Part shown: piece after piece, positions 35,135 to 43,957 of the stretch
How positions within the stretch are numbered: the first letter of the stretch is position 1
How the letters are laid out: each line of letters begins with the position of its first letter
Assembly (NCBI GenBank): GCA_034401135.1
Contig: JAWZSP010000002.1
Location: forward strand, 620,001-684,000
DNA from: Volutella citrinella
Taxonomy: Eukaryota; Ascomycota; Sordariomycetes; Hypocreales; Nectriaceae
DNA length: 64,000 nucleotides
Reading direction: 5' to 3'
The notes under the pieces: model-generated
Databases searched by the model: none
What the model saw: only the letters and a program-made list of their open reading frames with translations
What the model was told of the DNA's origin: nothing
Translations under genes and position numbers: made by a program

Positions 35135-36494
35135 ATGTCCGACAAGTCCGCTCCCATCGCCATCCTCGGCGCCGGCGCCTGGGGCCTCTCCACGGCGCTG
35201 CACTTTCTCGAGGCCGGATACACCAACATCACCGTCTTTGAGCGCGACTCGGACGTGCCCTCGCGCTTCTCGGCCGCCTACGACATCAACAAGATTGTCC
35301 GCGCCGAGTACGAGGACGGCTTCTACACGGACCTGGTGCTGGTGCGCTCCCCTCCTCTTCTGCCAATATCACCAGTGTGTATCCCGACTAACTCTTATCC
35401 AGGAAGCCCTTGAGGGCTGGAAGACTCCCCTCTTCGGCCCCTACTACCACGAGACGGGCTACATCGTCGCCACGTCGGGCGCGGCGCCCGCCAAGGCCGT
35501 GAACAGCCTCGAAAAGGCCCTCGCCAGCGTGTCGCAGCACCCGACGCTCAAGTCCGGCATCAACGCGCTCACCTCGAACGACGACTTCCACAAGTTCGCG
35601 TGGCAGCTGACGGGTCCGCTGTCTGGCTTCCGGGGCTACCATAACCGCCTCGCCGGCTACGCGCACTCGGCCAACGCCCTGCACGGCGTGTACCTGCACT
35701 GCGCGGCGCGCGGCGTGCGATTCCTGCTGGGCGAGGCCAAGGGCCGGGTCGCCGCGCTCGAGCACAGCGCCTCAGGCCGGGTCACCCACGTCATCACGGG
35801 CGACGGCCGTCGACACGCAACATCGCTGACGGTGTGCGCGCTGGGCGCCTACGCGGCCTCGCTCATCCCCAAGCTCTCGTCGTTTGCTGTCGCGCGCTGC
35901 TGGTCCGTCGCTCACGTCCAGCTGACCGAGGCCGAGTGCGACCTGCTGCGTGGAATCCCTGTCGTCAACGTGCGCGACCTGGGCTTCTTCTTCGAGCCTG
36001 ACCCGGCCACGCGCCTATTCAAGCTGTGTCCGCTCGGCGCTGGCTTCACAAACGACGCCGCCGGCAGCGTGCCGCCCAAAGACCTCGACGGGCCCCTGCG
36101 CGACTTCATCCCCGCCGAGGACGAGCGCAAGCTGCGACGGCTGCTGCAAGAGACGCTGCCCTGGATGGCGGACCGGCCCTTTGTCGACCGCAAGATGTGC
36201 TGGTTCTCCGACACGCGCGACTCAGAGTACTGCATCGACTTCGTCCCCGGCACGGACAGGAGTCTCGTCGTCCTCTCGGGCGACTCGGGCCACGGCTTCA
36301 AGATGATGCCCATTTTTGGCAAGTGGGTGCTCGACCTGGTCCGTGACGGCCACCAGAAGCTGCAGCGCTGGCAGTGGAAGGATGTCGAGGCCAAGGCCGG
36401 CTGGGGCAGCGACGTCAGCTGGAGGATTGGCACGTCAAAGGAGATTTCCGAGATCGAGGCCGAGAGCAACAGGCTGTCCAGAGCGCGTCTATGA
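35135..36494 (+). CDS. FAD-dependent amine/amino-acid oxidase (sarcosine/pipecolate/saccharopine/fructosyl-amine oxidase family)
   Basis: Exons 35135-35341 and 35403-36494 (61-nt intron, phase 0) give 432 residues. The protein is a DAO-fold flavoenzyme: ILGAGAWGLST at residues 10-20 is the dinucleotide-binding motif, and ERDSDVPSRFSAAYDINKIVR is the region that contacts FAD in monomeric sarcosine oxidase and its fungal relatives. Cys in KMCWFSDTRDSEYCIDF sits where this family attaches FAD covalently, and SGHGFKMMP closes the flavin site. The family oxidises secondary amines such as sarcosine, L-pipecolate, saccharopine or fructosyl amino acids, releasing H2O2. No C-terminal peroxisomal tripeptide of the SKL type is clear (the end is ARL, a weak PTS1-like form), so peroxisomal location is possible. 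The 3' end converges on a Zn2Cys6 regulator 130 nt away. Confidence 0.9.
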
Positions 36495-36519
36495 TTCCTC
36501 AATGTACAATGAACATGAA

Positions 36520-36520
36520 G

Positions 36521-36554
<34 letters not shown>

Positions 36555-36557
36555 GTA
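36520..36557. repeat. AGT trinucleotide microsatellite
   Basis: About twelve AGT units with one interruption, just after the FAD-oxidase stop. A short ATC/TCA run follows at 36589-36606. Both lie between convergent genes. Confidence 0.9.
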
Positions 36558-36624
36558 GAGGTAGACCACTAGTTTGAAGCAGTATTCGTCATCATCATCA
36601 TCATTATTCAAGAGCCTACGAGTA

Positions 36625-38276
36625 CTATGACAAAGCCAGCTTCCAGCCAAACTTGTAAATCACATGCCGCCAGTCCTGGCTCGTGCCATCAGCCGGCATC
36701 AGGTCGCGCGAGTGCCAGATGGTGCGCACCACGTCCCACACCGTTGATATGTTACTGATGGGCCACGCCGCGTCCAGCACGGCAAAATGGTCCAGTACAG
36801 CCTTGCGGTGCTCGTCCGACGACGACGCGCAGCCGGCCATGAAGAGCGGCCACATGGGGAACGAGCGGCGCGGCTGGCCCTCGACGATGATGGCACGTAG
36901 CAGCGACAACAGGGCCTCGTGGCGGTTGACGATCCAGTTGTCGCTGATGGGCGCCTCGAAGCACATCATGCGCAGGTAAATGTGCGCCGCCGCCCGAAAC
37001 GACTCGAAGCTCAGCATGAGGTAGTCATCGTCCGTTTCCGCCGCGGCCTGGCATAGGCGTTCCTCGAGGTCCTGGGCCAGCAGGCCCCTCGTCGCCGCGT
37101 CGCAGCCGTCCATGGCCAGCGCCGAGATGTCGTTGATCACCTCCACCAGCTCCATCGAGCAGCCAATCTGCTCGTCCACGAGGCAGCTGGCGGGCTCGGC
37201 GGGCTGCCACTGAGGGATCAGTTCAGCGAGCCGAACACCCAGTCCGTCGTCGTAGTCGTTGACGTGCTGGTGCAGCTTGTCGTGGCCGCTGTCCCCCATC
37301 CTTGACTGCGTCGTCTCGAGCATGATGTACCGAAACCGAAAGTACTTCATGGCAAACGCAGCCACGGTCGGGTCCATTGCACCCCCGAAGCTGGCGAGGA
37401 GCGCAGCCGCGCCCTGCAGGTGTCGCAGCCAGGCCGGCCGGGAGCCCTGGGCAATCTCGAGTGACGACAGCAGAACGCACGTCAACAGATTCTCCTCCGA
37501 GTAGTCGGCCTCGGACAGGCAGGCCTGCATCTCTTGCAAACAGCGCACTTGGTACCGGGTCGAGAGGGCGCGGTAGTCTCTACCGTCGTGGACGACATCA
37601 GCGACCCATTCGGCGGCGCTCATGGCGAGCACAGCCGACAGCAGCGGGCCCTGGTGGACGAGGATGCGGGGAAGCACAGATGTCTGGAACGTGTTGGCCT
37701 CTGTCTGCACGTAGACCCTGCTCCCGCTGATGACTTCGACGTCTGCATGTTGTCAGCGTCATGTCGCTGCAGGGTCTTGCGGCGTGGAGTGAACCTACAA
37801 TACTGCACGAGAGCCGACTCCAGTGATTGCTGAGAATGCTCTAGATGAGAGATGCTAAATGGGAAAAGAGCGCGGCAGACACGCGGCGGTGGTGACATGT
37901 TGTCGAGCTCATAGTCGACGGCCTGCTTCCTGCTTTTGTTGGTGGTGTTGTCATGAGGATGATCGTCGTGGTCATCATCTATCATGGCCGACCTCTCCGA
38001 CAGCACCAGCAGCCTAGCCATCTCCCTCGCCGACAGGTGCAGGAAGCTAGCCGTCTGGCCCCCGCACCTGCGGAGAAAGTGGGTGCCCAGCGGGAGCGGC
38101 GTGGTGGCAGTGACAAACTTGACCGGGTTCGATGCCGATGGCATGCCCGGGAAGACGCACTCGGCCCCGGACTTGGAGCAGCGCAGGCACCTGGGCTTCT
38201 GCTCGTCGCAGCGACGCTTCCGCCGGCGACAGCTGAGGCAGCCGCTGCGGCTGCGCGACCCCTTGGCCTGGAACAT
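36625..38276 (-). CDS. Zn2Cys6 transcription factor (PF11951-type regulatory domain)
   Basis: Exons 38276-37799 and 37742-36625 (56-nt intron, phase 1) give 531 residues. The N-terminus is a textbook zinc cluster: C13-x2-C16-x6-C23-x6-C30-x2-C33-x6-C40 with RRRKRRCDEQKPRC. The rest resembles the fungal-specific transcription factor domain 2 class, beginning with the LVQYYVEVISGSR block created by the splice and continuing through NTFQTSVLPRIL, a leucine-rich helical core and an acidic middle. It ends in YKFGWKLALS. It is encoded convergent to the FAD oxidase and upstream of a gene for a secreted repeat protein. Control of the neighbouring amine-catabolic genes is a reasonable guess only. Confidence 0.9.
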
Positions 38277-38786
38277 GGTTCGCGATGCGGTGCCCGTGGG
38301 GCAGCGGCCGGGTGGTTTACATACGAGGGGACGGGAAGTAGGTAGGGCGTGGTGGGTATGTTGTGTGGGAGGCAGAGATGGGGAGATGGACCAGGGTGCT
38401 CCAACACGACTTATGAGACTGACTGGCCCAGGCGGCTGTGGGGAAGTCAGTCAGGCAATCGCGGAGGTGGACCCGGGCAACGGCACCCCCACCGATGTGG
38501 AACCACGCTGATAAGGACGCTAGGAGGAATCCCTGGGGAAGAACCACACCAAGAACTTGTCAAGACAAACATGGTGAACACGGAACTGACTCACGATAGC
38601 GAATTAACTAAACTCAAACACCAGAGTCGGCTGCATGTTGGCCATAAACTACTAACACACTTCATAGTCTCCCGCCCACACACGCCCACTGCCTTGCCGC
38701 TCTGGAAGAAACGAAATGCAAAGACTACTAGGACTTGATACTAGTGATAAGCCAATCCAGCCGAGGCTCCAGTAGTAATTCCATCC
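38277..38786. other. Gap upstream of the regulator
   Basis: Contains the promoter of the reverse-strand regulator and the 3' region of the reverse-strand repeat-protein gene. Nothing else is seen. Confidence 0.6.
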
Positions 38787-40409
38787 TTAAGCCTTCCAGG
38801 GAGTCTTCTGGGCCTCTTTCTGGGGCTTCTTCTGGAGCTCGTCCTGGGGCTTCTTCTGCATCTTGTCCTCGGGCTTCTCCTGGGGCTTGGGTCGGGGGAT
38901 GGGCTTAAGCCATGGAGGCATCTCTGGCGCGTTCTTGCCTGTGCTGGTGCCCTTTGCCTTGTCGCCTTCATGCGTAGTCTTGCCTTCAGGCTTCTTGTTA
39001 TCTCGCTCCGTGAGTGACTGCTTGCCGAGAGGCTTTTTGCCATGGGGGTGATTGGGCTTGGGCTTGTGGTGACCAGGCTTGTGGTGATGCGGCTTCTTAT
39101 GATCGGGTTTCTTGTGATCAGGCTTCTTGTTATCGGCCTTTTTGCCGTCAGGCTTCTTTACGTCTGGTTTCTTTCCATCAGGTTTCTTGTGGTCGAGCTT
39201 TTGTCCATCAGGCTTCTTGTTGTCTCGCTCCGTGATCTCTGACTGCTTGCCAAGAGGCTTTTTGCCGTGGGGCTTCTTGTGAGCAGGTTTGTGATGATCA
39301 GGTTTGTGGTGATCAGGCTTCTTGTGATCGGGCTTCTTATGATCGGGCTTCTTGTTGTCAGGCTTTTTGTTGCCGAGCTTCCCCCCGTCAGGCTTCTTGG
39401 CATCCCTCTCCTTGATCTCTGCCTGTTTGCCATCGGGTTTCTTTCCCTCAGGCTTCTTGTCGTCGAGCTTCTTTCCCTCAGGCTTCTTTTCCTCAGGCTT
39501 GTTGCCATAGGGATTCTTGTTGTAAGGCCTTGTGCCGGCCGGCCCCACGTGGACCGGCGGCTTCGTTACCGGCGGCCTCACCACTTTCGGGGGTCTCGCA
39601 GCAACCGGCGGGCTCACCAAGGTCGGGGGGTTCACAGAAACCGGCGCCTTCACCGGCTTAAGGCCCCACGGCTTGATGAAGTTAATGCGGCCACGAGGGG
39701 CGATTGGCTCCGCATTGTCCAGGGCTCGGCGCCATCCAGGTCGACGCTCTCTGCCCCAGTGAAACATGATCTCCTCCCACTTCTCAAACGAAAGGGCCTC
39801 GCTGCCATCATCCTCGGGCCACTTTGTCGTGTTCATCTTTTCGAGTCCCTCGTGATCCCAGCCGTCCCAGCTGACTCTGGGCGACTTCTTGCCTCTCTTT
39901 TCGATCTTCTTGTCATCCTTTTCTCCTCCTTGCTTCTCGTCATTGGCCTCATCATTGCCTTCCTCATTGCCTTCCTCATTGGCCTCACCATTGGCCTCAC
40001 CATTGCCTTTCCCATTGCCTTCTTCACTGCCCTCCTCATTGCCGTTCTCATTGGCCTCCTCATTGGCCTCTTCATTGCTTTCCTCATCGCCTTCCTTCTT
40101 GTCCTCCTCGTCCTCCTCCTCGTCCTCCTCCTTAGCAGCTTCCTTCAGCTTCAGCTCGCCCTTCTTCGGGCCCCGCCCATCTTTCGACTCATCTATAGTA
40201 ATGACAAAAAACTTCGACCACGATTCATTGCCCGGTCGTCCATAGTCAGCCGCTGCAGCCCAGGTCTTGGCGTTGGCGTAATTTCCGTTTCCGCGGGACT
40301 TGAGCTGCTTCGAGGGGACCTCATAGTGGTTGACTGGGGCAGTTGGCAGTGCCAAGGTTGTTCCCAGAGTAGCCACTGCCAGGGCGGCAGAGAAGGCGGA
40401 GGTTCTCAT
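38787..40409 (-). CDS. Secreted intrinsically disordered polyampholyte repeat protein
   Basis: This single-exon frame of 540 residues has no recognised domain. A signal peptide (1-20, ending TLA) is followed by a short ordered-looking segment (about 45-75). Next comes an acidic block (about 88-165) of EEAN/EEGN units, then a Lys-Arg site at 171-172 suitable for Kex2. A tryptophan-containing segment (180-250) precedes a Pro/Val stretch (250-292), and a long basic region (303-480) is built from pentapeptides KKPDG, KKPDH and KKPDN with His-rich variants. The basic region contains a larger repeat starting GKQ(A/S)EI-ERD at about 328, 388 and 462. The tail is Lys/Pro/Gln-rich. The repeats appear in DNA as a 15-nt period. 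It is expected to be extracellular and disordered, with opposite charges at its two ends. Function is unknown; wall binding, metal binding by His or phase separation are speculations. Confidence 0.8.
   Translation of the reverse strand: MRTSAFSAALAVATLGTTLALPTAPVNHYEVPSKQLKSRGNGNYANAKTWAAAADYGRPGNESWSKFFVITIDESKDGRGPKKGELKLKEAAKEEDEEEDEEDKKEGDEESNEEANEEANENGNEEGSEEGNGKGNGEANGEANEEGNEEGNDEANDEKQGGEKDDKKIEKRGKKSPRVSWDGWDHEGLEKMNTTKWPEDDGSEALSFEKWEEIMFHWGRERRPGWRRALDNAEPIAPRGRINFIKPWGLKPVKAPVSVNPPTLVSPPVAARPPKVVRPPVTKPPVHVGPAGTRPYNKNPYGNKPEEKKPEGKKLDDKKPEGKKPDGKQAEIKERDAKKPDGGKLGNKKPDNKKPDHKKPDHKKPDHHKPDHHKPAHKKPHGKKPLGKQSEITERDNKKPDGQKLDHKKPDGKKPDVKKPDGKKADNKKPDHKKPDHKKPHHHKPGHHKPKPNHPHGKKPLGKQSLTERDNKKPEGKTTHEGDKAKGTSTGKNAPEMPPWLKPIPRPKPQEKPEDKMQKKPQDELQKKPQKEAQKTPWKA
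39080..39500. repeat. 15-nt coding tandem repeats (KKPDx)
   Basis: The pentapeptide units of the secreted repeat protein are encoded by near-regular 15-nt copies over this interval, with a larger unit repeated about every 60-75 codons. Such arrays are prone to length change between strains. Confidence 0.85.
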
Positions 40410-41377
40410 GGTGCAATTGATTCACGCAATGAAACGGACGGGGGATGAGATTTGTGTGTGCGTGAACAAGTCTCGCACAGCGGGAGAGTCGAGCATTTCT
40501 TATACATGAGACTGGGCCAAAGCAAACTTCAAGCAGACATTTCACATTGCATTATGTTGATCACGACAGCCGTGGTGTTGTGGGTTAGCTGTTGCATCGC
40601 TTGGAAGGTTTCGAAGTAAAGTCACTTGTTGAAGCCAACATGTCCAACTTACCAAGCTTTGCACAGCCCAAAACAAAGCAGGATGTGCCGGTTTTCCGCA
40701 ACGCGTTGCGCGTGCCTCATACAAATAGTGGCGTGCATGGTAAATTACCTTGGATGTCGCATCGTTTTACTCCCAAACTGTCAAGCTGTAGATGCAGAGC
40801 CTCCGTTTGTTCCAATCCCATCATCTGCTACCCTGGGCTGCACTGGATGAGGTCAATAGGGAGCGGCAATAGGCCGGCAATGCGGGGCATAGCGGCGGAA
40901 GCCACTGTTGCAAGTCGGCAGCGACTTACACCGAACACCGGGAGGCACAGGCAGGGATTAAGATCGTCAAATGCTGGTAATTGATCGACAGGCGATTGAT
41001 CATCGTCTCAAAGTGAAGCGGCATTTTGCTCAATCAATAGCCGTCGTCGCTGGCAGCCACCCCCATCTCGGCCGCCTTGCCTCCGCGACTCCGTTTACGT
41101 ACAAATTTCTGGGCGCCCCTTCAGCGCATCGTTACAGGTGCCCACGGCCGAATCCGCTCCGCAACAGAGGGCTGCAAAGGGTTAGAAGCCCGCAGTGGGG
41201 GACCCAGGCAGGGGGTGGGCGCCGTCCTGAGTCGCCGAACCCCCGAGAGCATTGGAGTCATAACGCAGCTGGGCAGAAAAGAGCCGTCTTCGGAAGGACT
41301 GGGTCTTCTCGTCTCCTCCTCCTCCTCTCTTTCCACTTCTAGCTACATCTCGCTACCAATTGCCCTAGTGCTAGCTG
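40410..41377. promoter_or_regulatory. Divergent intergenic region before the deformylase gene
   Basis: 968 nt lie between the start of the reverse-strand repeat gene and the 5' UTR intron of the deformylase gene. The right end is pyrimidine-rich. No gene and no clear TATA box were seen. Confidence 0.5.
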
Positions 41378-41430
41378 GTATGTCAACTGCTCCTCCTCCT
41401 CCAACTCTAAATACTGACAACCACCTCCAG
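41378..41430 (+). other. Likely 5' UTR intron of the deformylase gene
   Basis: The donor GTATGT at 41378, the branch-like TACTGAC and the acceptor CCTCCAG ending at 41430 form a perfect 53-nt fungal intron 53 nt before the start codon. Its removal also deletes an upstream ATG at 41380. Confidence 0.7.
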
Positions 41431-41483
41431 TGCGCCACCATCCTCACCTTCAACCTCTTCAACACCGTCGCACCGTCTTCAAC

Positions 41484-42338
41484 ATGACCACCAACGACCA
41501 CATCCTCACCCTCTCGTGCCCCGACAAGCCGGGCATCGTGCACGCCGTGACGGGCATCTTCGCCGAGAACAAGCACAACATCCTCGACCTGCAGCAGTTC
41601 TCGGACCCCGTGTCGGAGCGCTTCTTCATGCGCGTGCACTTTGGCCCGACACCGACCGAGTCGACGTCGCACCTGACCGCCGCCTTTGACGCCCTCGCCG
41701 CGCAGTACCAGATGGACTACGACATCCGGCCCGTCGCCCGCAAGATGCGCGTGCTCATCATGGTGTCCAAGATTGGCCACTGCCTCAACGACCTGCTCTT
41801 CCGCATGAAGACGGGCCAGCTGCGCATGGAGGTGCCCGTCATCGTCTCCAACCACCCCGACTACCGCGCCCTCGCCGAGTCGTACGGCATTGAGTTCCAC
41901 CACCTGCCCGTCACCAAGGACACCAAGGCCCAGCAGGAGTCGCAGGTCCTCGACCTCGTCAAGAAGCACGGCATCGAGCTCGTCGTCCTCGCCCGCTACA
42001 TGCAGGTCCTGTCGCCCACGCTCTGCGAAGCCATGTCGGGCCGCATCATCAACATCCACCACTCCTTCCTGCCCTCCTTCAAGGGCGCCAAGCCCTACCA
42101 CCAGGCCTACGACCGCGGCGTCAAGATCATCGGCGCTACCGCCCACTTTGTCACCGCTGACCTCGACGAGGGCCCCATCATCGAGCAGCGGGTCGCCCGC
42201 GTCGACCACAGCATGAACCCCAAGGAGCTGTCTGAGGAGGGCTCCAACGTCGAGAGCCAGGTCCTGGCCGCCGCCGTGCGCTGGTATGCCGAGCGTCGCC
42301 TCTTCCTCAACGGCCACAAGACTGTCGTCTTCAACTAA
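41484..42338 (+). CDS. purU: Formyltetrahydrofolate deformylase
   Basis: This single coding exon of 284 residues matches the length of bacterial PurU. The enzyme hydrolyses 10-formyl-tetrahydrofolate to formate and tetrahydrofolate, keeping the one-carbon pool balanced. The N-terminal third is an ACT domain (ILTLSCPDKPGIVHAVTGIF). The C-terminal two thirds are a formyltransferase fold: MRVLIMVSKIGHCLNDLLFR, PVIVSNHPDYRALAESYGI, ARYMQVLSP, and the active-site stretch INIHHSFLPSFKGAKPYHQAYDRG, with GATAHFVTADLDEGPII carrying the catalytic Asp. The start at 41484 places the ACT domain at residue 5. No targeting signal is visible, so it is probably cytosolic. In bacteria this enzyme often accompanies sarcosine and glycine catabolism; here an FAD amine oxidase lies 5 kb away. 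The gene symbol follows bacterial usage. Confidence 0.95.
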   Translation: MTTNDHILTLSCPDKPGIVHAVTGIFAENKHNILDLQQFSDPVSERFFMRVHFGPTPTESTSHLTAAFDALAAQYQMDYDIRPVARKMRVLIMVSKIGHCLNDLLFRMKTGQLRMEVPVIVSNHPDYRALAESYGIEFHHLPVTKDTKAQQESQVLDLVKKHGIELVVLARYMQVLSPTLCEAMSGRIINIHHSFLPSFKGAKPYHQAYDRGVKIIGATAHFVTADLDEGPIIEQRVARVDHSMNPKELSEEGSNVESQVLAAAVRWYAERRLFLNGHKTVVFN

Positions 42339-42736
42339 GAGCGAATCTAGAGACTGCAATCTATTGCTCAGAGGGGTATTACATGGGCAACAAAATATGA
42401 AATGAAAGGCGACTTGAGCTGCCCTGGCTTTGGAAAACGGCCGTGGAGGCCCTAGTGTAGTCTGTTCAGCGCTATCTGGGAGAAAAAGCAGGCGTTTCTC
42501 GGAGATATTAAAAAAAGATGAATATCCATGGCAACAGACGTCTTCACTGGCAATCGCATCGACATGACGTGCAATGACGATATCATGAGTGTGATGGATG
42601 TGCCGCAAGTTTGTGCCCCTCATTGCCCAGAGCTAGCAAATTACCCCTCCAAACCCCACTATGGCAGTTTGCACGGCAAGTGAGGGGCTGCCTACCCTTG
42701 TTAGTGTATAATATGAGCTGCCTGTCCAACAACGTC
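42339..42736. other. 3' region of the deformylase gene
   Basis: About 400 nt before the tRNA cluster; no feature recognised. Confidence 0.6.
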
Positions 42737-42825
42737 CCCCAAATAGCTCAGCTGGAAGAGCGTTCGGCTGTAATTTGCCCCTATCGTCCACCGAAAGGTC
42801 ACCTGTTCGAGCCAGGTTTTGGGGA
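42737..42825 (+). tRNA. tRNA-Tyr (GTA), copy 1, with intron
   Basis: The acceptor stem CCCCAAA pairs with TTTGGGG, the discriminator base is A. D-arm GCTC..AGAGC, anticodon stem TTCGG/CCGAA and T-arm ACCTG-TTCGAGC-CAGGT all close. The anticodon loop CTGTAA gives GTA, and an intron of about 16 nt follows position 37, the normal place in nuclear tRNA-Tyr. A run of eight T at 42864 can end Pol III transcription. This copy has one more T in the intron than the other two. Confidence 0.96.
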
Positions 42826-42863
42826 TAATTGGCTATTTCATCGTTAACAAATGATGACGGTTC

Positions 42864-42871
42864 TTTTTTTT
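42864..42871 (+). terminator. Pol III T-run after tRNA-Tyr copy 1
   Basis: Eight consecutive T, 39 nt after the mature end. Confidence 0.6.
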
Positions 42872-43117
42872 GCTCTCACTCACAATATTTGGGTGGTGGA
42901 TTTTTTGTCCGTGCCAGTTCCAGTCAAGAAACAGAACTAAGACAATGCATTGTGATGGCCCTCTCCCTTTTTTTTCGCTTTTTTTTGCCCACGCACCCTT
43001 GACATCCTCACAACTGTTTGCAGCCTCTCAAAACTCTAGGCTAATTATCTCCCAGACCTCGCGGTCTGTATAGAGACCAATTACCGATGACTCAGCATCA
43101 ACTCGTCCAGTAACATC

Positions 43118-43205
43118 CCCCAAATAGCTCAGCTGGAAGAGCGTTCGGCTGTAATTGCCCCTATCGTCCACCGAAAGGTCACCTGTTCGAGCCAGGTTTT
43201 GGGGA
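43118..43205 (+). tRNA. tRNA-Tyr (GTA), copy 2, with intron
   Basis: Same sequence as copy 1 except for one base fewer in the intron (about 15 nt). All four stems pair. A seven-T terminator follows at 43211-43217. Confidence 0.96.
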
Positions 43206-43210
43206 GGTTC

Positions 43211-43217
43211 TTTTTTT
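43211..43217 (+). terminator. Pol III T-run after tRNA-Tyr copy 2
   Basis: Seven T starting 6 nt after the mature end. Confidence 0.75.
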
Positions 43218-43479
43218 GCCCTTCCCACCACTTTTTGCAGTCCTGTTGTGTGGAATTTATGTGGTGGCACTGGTGGGGTGTCCAAACTTTTCCAATTGCC
43301 GCTCCTGCCCCAACTGGGCCTCCACCAAAAAGAGTGTGGGCCTGGCACTAACCGACCCCATGCGCCTGTCCACCCCCTGCTGCCAGAGCCATTTGTGGGC
43401 TGCCTTTGGCCAAAGAGCCAATCGTTGGGCTGGGAATAGGATCCATAGCCACCATTTGCACTGCGTCCCTCAACAATCC

Positions 43480-43567
43480 CCCCAAATAGCTCAGCTGGAA
43501 GAGCGTTCGGCTGTAATTGCCCCTATCGTCCACCGAAAGGTCACCTGTTCGAGCCAGGTTTTGGGGA
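43480..43567 (+). tRNA. tRNA-Tyr (GTA), copy 3, with intron
   Basis: Identical to copy 2 across the gene and intron. All stems pair. A six-T run at 43606-43611 is the nearest terminator. Confidence 0.96.
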
Positions 43568-43957
43568 TTCTCTAGCTATTTCCTTCGCAAAGGTGAAAGC
43601 CTCTCTTTTTTATGGTTCTGTCATGTCTGAGGCCTATTGTCACTTTCTTTTTAACCGTTGCGTTGCGTAACGAGGTAGGTTTGTCTCTGCGCCTACTTGA
43701 GCCTGTCCCACCATACCCTACATGCGTGAAGATTGCAGTCGAAGCGGCATCGTGAACTCCGTCATATGAGATGACACGTTTTTAATAGCTTTTGTCTTTA
43801 CTGTCTTTTGCTATGTTCGTATGACTCTCATCTACTGGTGACCCGTAATGTTCATTTACTCTCCTTAGTTGGGGTCGTGTCCACAGACTTACAGATCGAA
43901 GTGTGTCATCAGCAACACCAAACGGCATCATCTCTCCTCAGCCAACATACTCTTCCT
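43568..43957. other. Gap between the tRNA cluster and the thymidylate kinase stop
   Basis: AT-rich 3' region. The T-run at 43606-43611 probably ends copy 3 transcripts. No gene seen. Confidence 0.6.

Noticed and set aside
39080..39500. Regular direct repeats resembling a CRISPR-like array
   Set aside because: They are 15-nt coding units of a disordered protein, without unique spacers, in a eukaryotic genome.
39267..40448. 393-codon forward frame opposite the repeat protein, very hydrophobic
   Set aside because: It is the complement of Lys/Asp/Glu repeat codons, which always reads as Leu/Val/Phe. The reverse strand has the signal peptide.
41343..42623. 426-codon reverse-strand frame covering the deformylase gene
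   Set aside because: Same reason: an antisense shadow of a GC-rich gene with Val/Leu/Gly-rich composition and no motif.
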